Shown here: positions 9,256 through 16,892 of the stretch, piece after piece
Layout of the letters: every line of letters starts with the position of its first letter
Position numbering within the stretch: position 1 is the stretch's first letter
Source of the DNA: Gemmatimonadaceae bacterium
GTDB taxonomy: Bacteria > Gemmatimonadota > Gemmatimonadetes > Gemmatimonadales > Gemmatimonadaceae
Direction: 5' to 3'
Length of the DNA: 64,000 nucleotides
Assembly (NCBI GenBank): GCA_036496605.1
Contig: DASXKV010000032.1
Coordinates: 248,001 to 312,000 of the forward strand
Position numbers and translations under genes: made by a program
The notes under the pieces: generated by a model
What the model saw: the letters and a program-made list of their open reading frames with translations, nothing else
What the model was told of the DNA's origin: nothing
Databases searched by the model: none

Positions 9256-9276
9256 GCGCGGACTAACGCGCTCACA
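9251..9276. terminator. Bidirectional terminator-like hairpin between convergent genes
   Basis: TGTGAGCGCG (9251-9260) and CGCGCTCACA (9267-9276) form a perfect 10-bp stem around the loop GACTAA. The left arm includes the TGA stop of the S9 peptidase, and the right arm ends two bases before the ALDH stop codon. There is no clear T-run, so termination strength is uncertain. Confidence 0.6.
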
Positions 9277-9277
9277 T

Positions 9278-11686
9278 TCATTCCCCATACGGCACCCAGA
9301 CATTCTTGACTTGCGTCGCCTCGCGGAGGAATTCGCGGCCCTCCCCGTGACGCGCGTCGAACCAGTCGCGGCTTTTCCAGGTAGCCCACGTGCGCTTCAT
9401 GTTCGATGCAGACGCGTACTCGACCGCCTTCGCGCCGTCACGTGAACCGAAGTACCACATCCCTTCGACATCGTCGTGCTCTGCGAGAACCATTGACAGC
9501 GCGTCCTTTCCTCCGGTGACGATGTTGACGACGCCATCAGGCACATCTGAGGTTTCGAGTACACTGTAGAAATCCGTAGCCGAGAGAGGGTATGGCTCGG
9601 ACGGAATCACGATGACGGTATTGCCGGTTGCGATAGTCGGAGCGAAGACAGAGACGAAGCCAAGCAGCGGACACTCGTTAGGGCAGGCGACACCGAGGAC
9701 GCCGATCGGCTCGTTCATGGCGATGGCGATGCCGCGAATCGGAACGGAATGGACGGCGCCATCGTGCTTGTCGGCCCAGGCGCCATACGTGAAGAGACGC
9801 GACACGGCGGCGTCCACCTCGCGAGTGGCGTCTGCAGAGTCACGTCCAGTCATTGCCTGAATGCGCCTCGCGAACTCGGCTGCGCGTGCAGAGAGATTCT
9901 CGGCGATGTAGTACAGGATCTGGGCCCGGTTGTGGCCCGTTGCTTTGCTCCACCCTCGATAGGCGGCGTGCGCCGCTTCGACCGCGTTGCGGATGTCCTT
10001 TCGATTGCCCTCGCCGACTTCGCTGACGACCTCCGCGTTAGGCCCGTGTATGCGACGGCTGTACCCCGAGTCGGGACGCGCCTGCTTGCCGGCGATGAAG
10101 AGCTTTGGCGTGCGGTCGATGGGGGGTAGAGCACTGTGGACTGCGGGTTGAGGGTGAACACCGAGCGGCGCCGGACGCGCGGCACCGGGCGCGGCGCTCT
10201 CGAATGCGCCGCGCGTCCCATCTCCCCCATCCCGCGTTAGGTATTCGTACATCCCTTCCCGGCCACCCTCTCGGCCAAAGCCGCTCTCACGATAGCCGCC
10301 AAAGCCGGCCGCCGCGTCGAAGAGGTTTGTCGAATTCACCCAGACGACGCCGGACTTGAGCTTCGGCGCAATGTCCAGCGCGAGATTGATGTTCTCCGTC
10401 CAGAGGCTCGCCGCGAGGCCGTACGGGGTGTTGTTTGCCAGCGCGACCGACTCCTCTGGAGTGCGAAAGGTCATCGACACGAGCACTGGCCCGAAGATCT
10501 CGACCTGCGCGATGGTGGACGACGGGGAGACGTCGGTGAAGAGCGTCGGCGGATAGAAATAGCCCTCCGTCGGACACGCCCAGGTGGGCTGCCACATACG
10601 CGCGCCTTCTTCTACTCCCTGCCTGACGAGTCCGCGGATTCTCTCGAGTTGCACGGGCGCGACGATCGCGCCCATGTCAACCGCTTTATCGAGCGACGAC
10701 CCGACGCGCAGCTTCTCCATCCGTGTGCGTAGCTTTGCCTCGAGCTTCGGTGCAATTCCTTCCTGCGCGAGGAGGCGCGAACCGGCGCAACACACCTGCC
10801 CCTGATTGAACCAGATCGCATCGACGACGCCCTCGACGACGCCATCGAGATCGGCGTCGTCGTACACGATGAATGGACTCTTTCCGCCCAGCTCGAGGCT
10901 GAGCTTCTTGCCGGAACCGGCGGTCGCACGTCGAATGGCGCGGCCGACCTCTGTCGACCCGGTGAACGCAATCTTGTCGACGTCGGGGTGATCAACGATC
11001 GACTTGCCGGTCTCGCCGTCACCCGTCAGCACGTTCAAAACACCGGCCGGCAGACCAATGTCGGCGGCAAGCTCGGCGAAGAGCAGCGCGGTGAGGGGTG
11101 TGAACTCCGCCGGCTTGATGACGATGGTGCAGCCCGCCGCTAAGGCCGGCGCGACCTTCCACGCGAGCATCAACAGCGGGAAGTTCCATGGTACTATCTG
11201 CCCAACGACGCCGACGCCCGAGTAACCGGGAAATTCCGCGTCGAGCAGTTGCGCCCAACCAGCGTGGTGGTAGAAGTGTCGAGCAACGAGCGGGATATCG
11301 ATGTCGCGAGTCTCGCGGATCGATTTGCCGTTATCCATGCTCTCGAGAACGGCGAAAAGGCGCGAGTGCTTCTGTATACCGCGCGCGAGTGCATAGAGCC
11401 ACCGTGCCCGGGCGTGAGGCGTTAGGCCCCGCCAGGCCGGCAGCGCGTCACGTGCTGCCGCCACGGCGGCGTGAACATCCGATGCGGTTCCCTGACTAAC
11501 GCGCGCGAGAATCGCCCGCGTTGCTGGGTTAACGACGTCGAAGGTCTCGCCAGGCGCGGTCCAGCGGCCGCCGATGAAGTGGCCGAAAACGCGTTCGTGC
11601 TTGCCTAACCAGCCAACGGCGTCCTTGTCGCTCTCGGGAGCAGGGCCATACTCGAGAGACTCGAAAATTTCGGCGACTGATGACAT
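9278..11686 (-). CDS. ALDH16-type two-module aldehyde dehydrogenase
   Basis: This 802-residue protein is two aldehyde dehydrogenase modules in one chain. Module 1 (about residues 1-480) is complete, with LELGGKSP and the catalytic cysteine in FNQGQVCCAGSR near residue 298. Module 2 (from about residue 540) keeps the cofactor-domain fold (VLGVACPNECPLLGF, GNTVIVIPSEPYPLS). It ends at NVWVPYGE without a catalytic cysteine domain. That is the ALDH16 plan: an active first module and an inactive, structural second. The ATG at 11686 is four bases after the deoC stop, so the two are one operon. The likely substrate is acetaldehyde made by DeoC, giving acetate. A longer start at 11722 would overlap deoC and is less likely. 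Confidence 0.9.
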   Translation of the reverse strand: MSSVAEIFESLEYGPAPESDKDAVGWLGKHERVFGHFIGGRWTAPGETFDVVNPATRAILARVSQGTASDVHAAVAAARDALPAWRGLTPHARARWLYALARGIQKHSRLFAVLESMDNGKSIRETRDIDIPLVARHFYHHAGWAQLLDAEFPGYSGVGVVGQIVPWNFPLLMLAWKVAPALAAGCTIVIKPAEFTPLTALLFAELAADIGLPAGVLNVLTGDGETGKSIVDHPDVDKIAFTGSTEVGRAIRRATAGSGKKLSLELGGKSPFIVYDDADLDGVVEGVVDAIWFNQGQVCCAGSRLLAQEGIAPKLEAKLRTRMEKLRVGSSLDKAVDMGAIVAPVQLERIRGLVRQGVEEGARMWQPTWACPTEGYFYPPTLFTDVSPSSTIAQVEIFGPVLVSMTFRTPEESVALANNTPYGLAASLWTENINLALDIAPKLKSGVVWVNSTNLFDAAAGFGGYRESGFGREGGREGMYEYLTRDGGDGTRGAFESAAPGAARPAPLGVHPQPAVHSALPPIDRTPKLFIAGKQARPDSGYSRRIHGPNAEVVSEVGEGNRKDIRNAVEAAHAAYRGWSKATGHNRAQILYYIAENLSARAAEFARRIQAMTGRDSADATREVDAAVSRLFTYGAWADKHDGAVHSVPIRGIAIAMNEPIGVLGVACPNECPLLGFVSVFAPTIATGNTVIVIPSEPYPLSATDFYSVLETSDVPDGVVNIVTGGKDALSMVLAEHDDVEGMWYFGSRDGAKAVEYASASNMKRTWATWKSRDWFDARHGEGREFLREATQVKNVWVPYGE

Positions 11687-11690
11687 GACG

Positions 11691-12785
11691 TTAGGGCATG
11701 GGCATGCGATGGGCCGCAGCATAGCGGCCCGTCACGAAGTGCTCGAGCTGCCGTTCGATGTCGGTGAGGAGCGCACTCGCGCCGATGCGGAAGAGATCGG
11801 GCCGAAGCCAGCGATCCCCCAGCTCGTCCTTCATCAGGTACATGTACTCCAGCACGTTCTTCGCGCTACGGATGCCGCCGGCCGGTTTAAACCCAACAAC
11901 GTACCCCGTCTGCTCATGGTACTCGCGGATCATCCGCGCCATGACGAGGGCGAACGACAGCGTGGCATTCACACCTTCCTTCCCCGTCGACGTCTTGATG
12001 AAATCGGCGCCGGCCTGCATCGCGACGACGCTCGCGCGCGCGACGTTGTTCAGCGTCGCGAGCTCGCCGGTGGCGAGAATCGCCTTCATCTGCGCATCGC
12101 CACAGGCCTCGCGAAACGCCTTCACCTCGTCGTACAGCGCCTGCCAGTTGCCGGTGAGTACGTGCGCGCGCGTGACGACGATGTCGATCTCGCGGGCGCC
12201 CGCGGCGACGCTGGCGCGAATTTCGTCAATCCGTTGCTCCAACGGACTCAGTCCCGCGGGGAAGCCCGCGGAAACCGCAGCAACGGGTATGTTCGTTCCG
12301 GTGAGAGTCTCCACGGCTGTTGGTACGAGCGCGTGGTATACACAGACGGCACCCACCCGAATACCAAGCTCGGCAACTCCCAATGATCGCTCCAGGTCGT
12401 CGCGCAGTGGGCGGCGCGCCTTTGCGCACAGCCGCCGTACGTTTCCGGGGGTGTCGTCGCCGGCGAGCGTCGTTAGGTCGATGAGTGTGATCGCCCGGAG
12501 CAACCACGCGGCCTGCCATTCCTTCTTGACGGTGCGCCGAGTTGGAATGGTCGCGGCGCGGCGCTCGACGGCGCTGCGATTGACGTGAATCGAACGCACG
12601 GCGTCGAGGTCCAGGGGTTTGCCCGGATTCCGCTCACCATGGGTGATGGGTCTGCCACGCTCGGTCGTGCCCGCTACGAGTGTCGGCCTCGTCTCCATCG
12701 TTCGCGCGTCGCGCGCGGGCGCGGGGACAGCACCCCTGTTGCTCCCCGAGGGAGAAATCGTATCAAGATTGCGCTTCGCACTCAT
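11691..12785 (-). CDS. deoC: Deoxyribose-phosphate aldolase
   Basis: This enzyme cleaves 2-deoxyribose-5-phosphate to glyceraldehyde-3-phosphate and acetaldehyde. The Schiff-base lysine is in FIKTSTGK, and the second active-site lysine is in GFKPAGG. Strands such as VAAVSAGFPAGLSP and EIDIVVTRAHVLTG are typical of the DeoC TIM barrel. At 364 residues it is longer than the usual 220-260 bacterial form. The extra ~95 N-terminal residues include a low-complexity start and an RTVKKEWQAAWLLRAI stretch that resembles the longer eukaryote-type DERA. It is first in an operon with the ALDH16-type gene. Confidence 0.94.
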   Translation of the reverse strand: MSAKRNLDTISPSGSNRGAVPAPARDARTMETRPTLVAGTTERGRPITHGERNPGKPLDLDAVRSIHVNRSAVERRAATIPTRRTVKKEWQAAWLLRAITLIDLTTLAGDDTPGNVRRLCAKARRPLRDDLERSLGVAELGIRVGAVCVYHALVPTAVETLTGTNIPVAAVSAGFPAGLSPLEQRIDEIRASVAAGAREIDIVVTRAHVLTGNWQALYDEVKAFREACGDAQMKAILATGELATLNNVARASVVAMQAGADFIKTSTGKEGVNATLSFALVMARMIREYHEQTGYVVGFKPAGGIRSAKNVLEYMYLMKDELGDRWLRPDLFRIGASALLTDIERQLEHFVTGRYAAAHRMPMP

Positions 12786-12796
12786 GCCGCGGTAAT

Positions 12797-12840
12797 GTAG
12801 GGGGCGAGAGGGTCCAGGGGAGGAGGGGCGGGGGCTCGAG
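12797..12840. repeat. G-rich purine stretch in the deoC divergent promoter region
   Basis: A run of G-rich words (GTAGGGGGCGAGAGGG, GAGGAGGGGCGGGGGC) lies just upstream of deoC on the strand opposite to its transcription. The composition resembles the family B repeats, but no inverted arm is seen. It may be a degenerate copy or a local G-quadruplex-prone sequence. Confidence 0.3.
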
Positions 12841-12897
12841 ACCGACCGCTCTCGCCGCTGATGAATGCGCGACTGTTGTCATCGATATCCTGCCCAC

Positions 12898-13224
12898 ATG
12901 TCCCGGCCGTCGCTCATTTTAGTCATTGTCGCCATAACCGCCTGCGGCACTCCGCGATTTACACATCCCGCGGTTGTGCCGACTACGGACGAGCGCGTAG
13001 CGCTGGGCTTTCCGCACGACGTGTTGTACGTGCTCGACGGCCACGTTTTACCGCGAGGCGATAGCGCGAGTGTCCCCACGGCGGTCCGCAATCTGGATCC
13101 GTCGACGATCGAGACGATCCAGGTATTGAAGGGAGCGAGCGCGAAACGCGCCTACGGCGACGCCGGTGCCAGCGGCGTGGTGATCATCAAGACCAAGAAC
13201 AGCCGGACGGGCGGCGGCGCCTAA
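12898..13224 (+). CDS. Stand-alone TonB-plug-like lipoprotein
   Basis: This 108-residue protein begins with a lipoprotein leader (MSRPSLILVIVAITAC, lipobox ITAC). The rest matches one part of a TonB-dependent receptor plug: VLYVLDGHVLP, then STIETIQVLKGASAKRAYGD and GVVIIKTK. These are the plug signature of SusC-like transporters, but no beta-barrel follows. Small plug-only proteins exist in this kind of genome; their role is not established. I chose the ATG at 12898 over the upstream in-frame start because the leader begins there. Its TAA stop overlaps the stop of the convergent PAS gene by three bases. Confidence 0.75.
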   Translation: MSRPSLILVIVAITACGTPRFTHPAVVPTTDERVALGFPHDVLYVLDGHVLPRGDSASVPTAVRNLDPSTIETIQVLKGASAKRAYGDAGASGVVIIKTKNSRTGGGA

Positions 13225-13817
13225 CGATCTGCGGGGCGCCGCGTGTCGTCCCGGCGGACCGATGCGCGCAGCTCATCCACGAGCGACGCAAGCCGCGCGT
13301 TCTCCACCTCGAGCTTGTGGACGACGTGCTCGTGCTCGGCTTCGATCATCCGTTCACGCGACACATCGCGAAAAATGCTGATCGACATGCGGACGGCGCC
13401 GCGCCGATCGAGTATCGGCGTCGCTTTCACCGACAGCCAACGCTCGAAGCCGGATGCCCGCAGCTGTAGTCGCAGGAGTCGCTCGGGTATGACATGACCG
13501 CGGGAAGCCCGCGGTCCGGGCAGGTCTGGCTCCGTGAGGGCTGAGCCGTTGGCATCGAATGCCTGAACGCGCATCAGAAAGTCGCCGGGCGGTGCCAGCA
13601 GCGCAGCGGACGAACTCTCATAGCCGCACATCCGTGCGCCGGCGTCGTTGATGAAGAGGAGTTGCCCCGACGCGTCGTGCGCAGCGATGCCGTCGGCTAC
13701 GCCATCGAGAATTCTGGCCAGAAGCTCGGAGTCAGACCACGACCCCGGATGACGCTGATTGGCAAACTGTAGGACCAGTTCGTTCGTGACGCCATTCGTC
13801 TGCCGTTCGATTTCCAT
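13221..13817 (-). CDS. PAS/PAC sensor protein without output domain
   Basis: This 198-residue protein has one PAS domain, with the PAS start ILDGVADGIAAHDASGQLLFIN near residues 35-56. A PAC-like end follows (RWLSVKATPILDRRG, ISIFRDVSRER). It is followed by a coiled-coil helix (residues about 155-190, EHEHVVHKLEVENARLASLVDEL). No kinase, cyclase or HTH domain is present, so it must signal through a partner. The ATG at 13817 has a weak AAGAG behind it; a TTG at 13865 would add 16 residues. It is convergent with the plug lipoprotein (stops overlap) and divergent from the HTH gene at 14180. Confidence 0.8.
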   Translation of the reverse strand: MEIERQTNGVTNELVLQFANQRHPGSWSDSELLARILDGVADGIAAHDASGQLLFINDAGARMCGYESSSAALLAPPGDFLMRVQAFDANGSALTEPDLPGPRASRGHVIPERLLRLQLRASGFERWLSVKATPILDRRGAVRMSISIFRDVSRERMIEAEHEHVVHKLEVENARLASLVDELRASVRRDDTRRPADR

Positions 13818-14179
13818 CTCTTGAATGCCATCCGTCGGCCGGAAGAACTGAGCTTGCGCCGCCAATGGGCGCGCGTCAAGAGATCTAGATCACTTTTGTC
13901 CAGACTAATGACGTTCACCGGGCGGTGAGTCGCGGATTGCTGTCAGCCGAGGCGCCCATGCGCCGCGATACGACGTCGATGCGACCGATTCGAGGTTGCC
14001 AGATCGCTCGGCCGGCGCCGGCTTTTCCGACAAAAGCAAACGGCATTGGGTCGTTTTCTGTATGCAAAGCGTGAGTTCAGCAAACAAGTTTGAAATCGGG
14101 TCTTCCCGAATCGTGAGAATTCATTAATGTTCGCGCGGTTCGAAGGACACTCACGTCACATCCACAAACGGGGTCCAGG
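13818..14179. other. Divergent intergenic region between PAS and HTH genes
   Basis: About 360 bases separate two divergent genes and must contain both promoters. The segment around 14030-14130 is more A/T-rich than the surroundings (TTTTCTGTATGC, CAAACAAGTTTGAAATCGGG). I cannot point to a confident -35/-10 pair. A short inverted repeat at 14096-14109 is listed separately. Confidence 0.4.
14096..14109. promoter_or_regulatory. Short inverted repeat, possible HTH-protein operator
   Basis: TCGGG-TCTT-CCCGA forms a small dyad about 70 bases upstream of the start of the HTH gene at 14180. Antitoxin-type HTH proteins often bind such dyads in their own promoter. This is only a position-based guess; the dyad is short and could be chance in G/C-rich sequence. 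Confidence 0.2.
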
Positions 14180-14488
14180 GTGGGCACAGCAAAACGCAGA
14201 CGTCGCGGCTCGCAGCCGGGGGTTCGTAACCCATTCATCAAGAAAGAAGATCTGCTGTCGGAGATTCAGAGCATTGTCGACAAGCGCGACATGTCTCAGG
14301 TGCAAGTCGCGGACGAGACCGGAGAGGCACGCTCGCAGGTCTCCCTTCTGCTTAACGGCAAGCTGCGCGGCTTCTCGACTGACCGACTGGTTCGCATTCT
14401 GCTGCGGCTCGGTCGGGATATCGAGATCGTGATCCGCCCGTCACGAGGGAACAGGAAGGTCGGCGCGGTTCGATTAACCCGTCGGTAA
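14180..14488 (+). CDS. Antitoxin-like XRE-family HTH protein
   Basis: This 102-residue protein starts at GTG 14180. After a basic N-terminus (MGTAKRRRRG) there is a helix-turn-helix of the XRE type (MSQVQVADETGEARSQVSLL followed by LNGK, then LVRILLRLGRDIEIVIRPSR). The layout is like the HigA-like antitoxins of about 100 residues. No toxin gene lies on either side: upstream is the divergent PAS gene, downstream a convergent hypothetical. It may be a solitary regulator or an orphan antitoxin. A strong hairpin follows the stop. Confidence 0.8.
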   Translation: MGTAKRRRRGSQPGVRNPFIKKEDLLSEIQSIVDKRDMSQVQVADETGEARSQVSLLLNGKLRGFSTDRLVRILLRLGRDIEIVIRPSRGNRKVGAVRLTRR

Positions 14489-14505
14489 GATCTTCGCCTC
14501 AGGAG

Positions 14506-14549
14506 TGCTCGAACGTCGCCGGCCCCAAGGCCCGCGCGGCGTTCGAGCA
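14506..14549. terminator. Long hairpin between convergent genes
   Basis: TGCTCGAACG (14506-14515) pairs perfectly with CGTTCGAGCA (14540-14549). The stem can extend inward through TCGCC / GGC with a bulge. It lies between the HTH gene stop (14488) and the stop of the minus-strand gene at 14551, followed by TTTACT. It is likely a shared transcription terminator. Confidence 0.65.
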
Positions 14550-14550
14550 T

Positions 14551-14889
14551 TTACTCATCAGGCATCTCGCTGCGGCGATGCAGCTGTAGAGTGCCGGCAG
14601 CCGCCGCCTGGCGTTCCAGCATCGTAAACATGCTGTTTTGGCCGCGGGCCCTCGCGGAGCTCGTCGACAGCCGGTGATCGGGCTGATGGGTGTCTATCCA
14701 ATCGCGCTGTGACGTGGCGATGAACTGCACATCGCGCAACCGTTCTTGATCGCCCGTGTCATAGGCCGAGTGTAACGCAGCCGCCAGCGCGTGGTAAGCA
14801 ACTTCGTAGTGCGCGTGGGTAAACGCCTGACGATTGATCACGAGCAACTGGGAATACAGGTTTCGCTCGTCATTCGACGGCATCCTCAT
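14551..14889 (-). CDS. Small conserved-looking protein downstream of cheR
   Basis: A 112-residue frame (MRMPSNDERNLYSQLLVINR...) with a GAGGAG Shine-Dalgarno seven bases before the ATG. It starts only 11 bases after the CheR-PAS stop, so it is co-transcribed with the chemotaxis-like genes. It is mostly helical, with conserved-looking features HAHYEVAYHALAAALHSAYD and RDVQFIATSQRDWIDTHQP. It resembles small helical-repeat proteins, but I do not recognise a family. The operon position suggests a role beside the CheB/CheR sensor system. Confidence 0.7.
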   Translation of the reverse strand: MRMPSNDERNLYSQLLVINRQAFTHAHYEVAYHALAAALHSAYDTGDQERLRDVQFIATSQRDWIDTHQPDHRLSTSSARARGQNSMFTMLERQAAAAGTLQLHRRSEMPDE

Positions 14890-14900
14890 GATGCGTCTCC

Positions 14901-16814
14901 TCAACCACGCGACTCGGACTCCCGCCTGGCGCGACCGTCGCGACGAAGCCCGAGGACGTCCTCGGCGTCCAGGTCTTCCATCATCACGATCACGCCACGA
15001 ATCTCTCGCCGCGCGCTGAGCAACGGCGAACACGTCACGCGGCAATCGATCGCCCGACCTTTCCGATTGGTCGCCTCGAGCTGCAATTCGATGAATTGAC
15101 GGTTACCGGTTAAACACTCCCGCATCGGTTGCTTGATCCGCTCAACCGGAAGCCCGATATCGAGGCCGAGCAGATTGTGGCCGATGGCTTCGTCGGCGCG
15201 AATGCCCCACAAATCGTCAGCGGTGTCATTCCATACGAGGACCTTGAGCTCTGCGTCGACGACGGCGACGCCGCCGCGCAGGCTCGTGAGTATACTCTCA
15301 AGGAAGGCGTTGACCGTATTCAACTCGTCGCTACGCTGACGGAGCTCCTCGTTGATTGTTTGCAGCTCCTCGTTCGTCGACTGGAGCTCTTCGTTCATCG
15401 TCTCCAATTCTTCATTCGTCGACTGCAGTTCTTCATTCGTTGTTTCGAGCTCCTCGACTGTCGACTGCAGCTCTTCATTGGTCGTTTCGAGCTCTTCGTT
15501 CGTCGATTGAAGCTCTTCGTACGCAGTCTCGAGCTCCTGGTTGGCGTGCTCGAGATCTCGCTGTAATCGTTTGGCAACGCTGACATCGGCGAAGGCGATC
15601 GCGGCGCCCATCACCACGCCGGCAGTATCGATGAGTGGGACGACTTGTACATCGAGCCACCGCGTGTCGAAACTCGGCGCGATCCACTCGACGTCGCGAA
15701 GCACGATAGGAACCCGCTCGGTGTACGCCTGGTCGATGCAGGAGCGTATCTCGACGGGTCGATACGAGATCTTGAGATCCTGAATCGGACGGCCGAGGTC
15801 CGCCGCCGACAGGCTGAAGAGTGAGCGCGCTCGTTCGTTGGCCAGAACGAGCCCTCCATTCACATCCACCACGAGCTGCGCGATCGGCGCACTCTCGAGC
15901 GCCGATTCGCGCAGGCGCACTTGCAGATCGATGCCGTTGCCGTCGTCGGCCGGCCCGTTCTGCGCGATGAGGAGCAGACGCTCACGGAGATTGAGACTCG
16001 CTCGAGGAACTTTTGTGGAGATACGCCGGCGCAGATCGAGCGGGGCGAACGTGCTGGCGTGTGTCAGCAGCGTTTCCGCGCGCCCGAGGAAGAGCACGCC
16101 TCCATCGTTCAGCCCGAAATGGAAGCGCGTCAGAATACGGGACTGCGTCTCCGCGTTGAAGTACATCAGCGTATTGCGGCACACGAGCAGATCGACGCGT
16201 GAGATCGGCGCATCCTGAATCAGGTCGTGGCGGCCAAAGATCACGTTGCGGCGAAGGTCCTTACTGAACGTGTAATGCGCCTCGACCTGCTCGAAGTGCC
16301 TTGCCAGGAGCGGCTGCGGAACCCCTGCAATCTCACGCGCGTCGTACGTTGCCTGACGAGCGCGCGCGAGCGCTTCCTCGTCGATATCGGTCGCGTAGAT
16401 CTTGACTCGTTCCTTGTAGTCCTTTGCGCCCATCGCTTCGGCGAGGATCATCGCGAGCGTGTACGCCTCTTCGCCACTCGCGCATCCAGCGCTCCAGACG
16501 CGAACCGGTGCGCCATCCGGCTTCCGCGTGAGGAGCTCGGGGACGACGCGCTCGCTGAGAACGTCCCACGCGCCACCGTCCCGGAAGAACGCGGTGACGT
16601 TGATGAGAATCGTGTTGAAAAGAATCTCAAATTCTTCCGGATGGACCTCGAGATAATCGACGTAATCCGGATAGTCCCGCACGCCGACGGTTACCATTCG
16701 CTTCTGGATGCGACGCTCGAGACTGGCCGGTTTATAGCCGGCGAAGTCGAAGCCGCGGCTCCGCTTCAAGTATTCGACGAGGGCAGTGAGGCCGGCGGGC
16801 GTGCGCGAGGACAT
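14901..16814 (-). CDS. CheR-type methyltransferase fused to PAS, long coiled coil and second PAS
   Basis: This 637-residue protein has a CheR N-terminal helical domain (residues 1-75) followed by the SAM-dependent methyltransferase domain (VWSAGCASGEEAYTLAM near 105, VDLLVCRNTLMYF near 208). A PAS domain lies at about 310-430. About 70 residues of heptad-like repeats of the NEELETT/NEELQST type form a coiled coil (about 440-510). A second PAS domain closes the protein (about 520-625). Proteins of this plan pair with a CheB methylesterase in signalling systems outside flagellar chemotaxis. Here cheB lies 78 bases upstream on the same strand. The protein has no histidine-kinase domain, so output is probably methylation or protein-protein contact. 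Confidence 0.9.
   Translation of the reverse strand: MSSRTPAGLTALVEYLKRSRGFDFAGYKPASLERRIQKRMVTVGVRDYPDYVDYLEVHPEEFEILFNTILINVTAFFRDGGAWDVLSERVVPELLTRKPDGAPVRVWSAGCASGEEAYTLAMILAEAMGAKDYKERVKIYATDIDEEALARARQATYDAREIAGVPQPLLARHFEQVEAHYTFSKDLRRNVIFGRHDLIQDAPISRVDLLVCRNTLMYFNAETQSRILTRFHFGLNDGGVLFLGRAETLLTHASTFAPLDLRRRISTKVPRASLNLRERLLLIAQNGPADDGNGIDLQVRLRESALESAPIAQLVVDVNGGLVLANERARSLFSLSAADLGRPIQDLKISYRPVEIRSCIDQAYTERVPIVLRDVEWIAPSFDTRWLDVQVVPLIDTAGVVMGAAIAFADVSVAKRLQRDLEHANQELETAYEELQSTNEELETTNEELQSTVEELETTNEELQSTNEELETMNEELQSTNEELQTINEELRQRSDELNTVNAFLESILTSLRGGVAVVDAELKVLVWNDTADDLWGIRADEAIGHNLLGLDIGLPVERIKQPMRECLTGNRQFIELQLEATNRKGRAIDCRVTCSPLLSARREIRGVIVMMEDLDAEDVLGLRRDGRARRESESRG
15341..15545. 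repeat. Tandem 21/42-bp coding repeats for coiled coil
   Basis: Near-identical units such as GAGCTCTTCGTTCGTCGA and GAGCTCTTCATTGGTCGT repeat every 21 bases on the plus strand inside the CheR-PAS gene. They encode the seven-residue NEELxxT heptads. Unit number could change by slippage or recombination, which would alter coiled-coil length between strains. Confidence 0.75.
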
Positions 16815-16892
16815 GCGGCGCGTAGCACTGGTAAGAAGGGCTTACGTCGCAATATGAGCGTCGCGCGAGGGTGTGGGTAGGGTTGCTGGACT

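Noticed and set aside
11758-12588. 276-codon plus-strand frame in deoC
   Set aside because: Opposite to the active-site motifs of DeoC; serine/arginine-rich shadow.
14180-14488. Toxin-antitoxin pair around the HTH gene
   Set aside because: No toxin-like gene on either side; the neighbours are a PAS protein and a convergent gene of the cheR operon.
15341-15545. Regular direct repeats that could be taken for a CRISPR array
   Set aside because: Units are 21 bases with no unique spacers and they encode coiled-coil heptads in the CheR-PAS protein.
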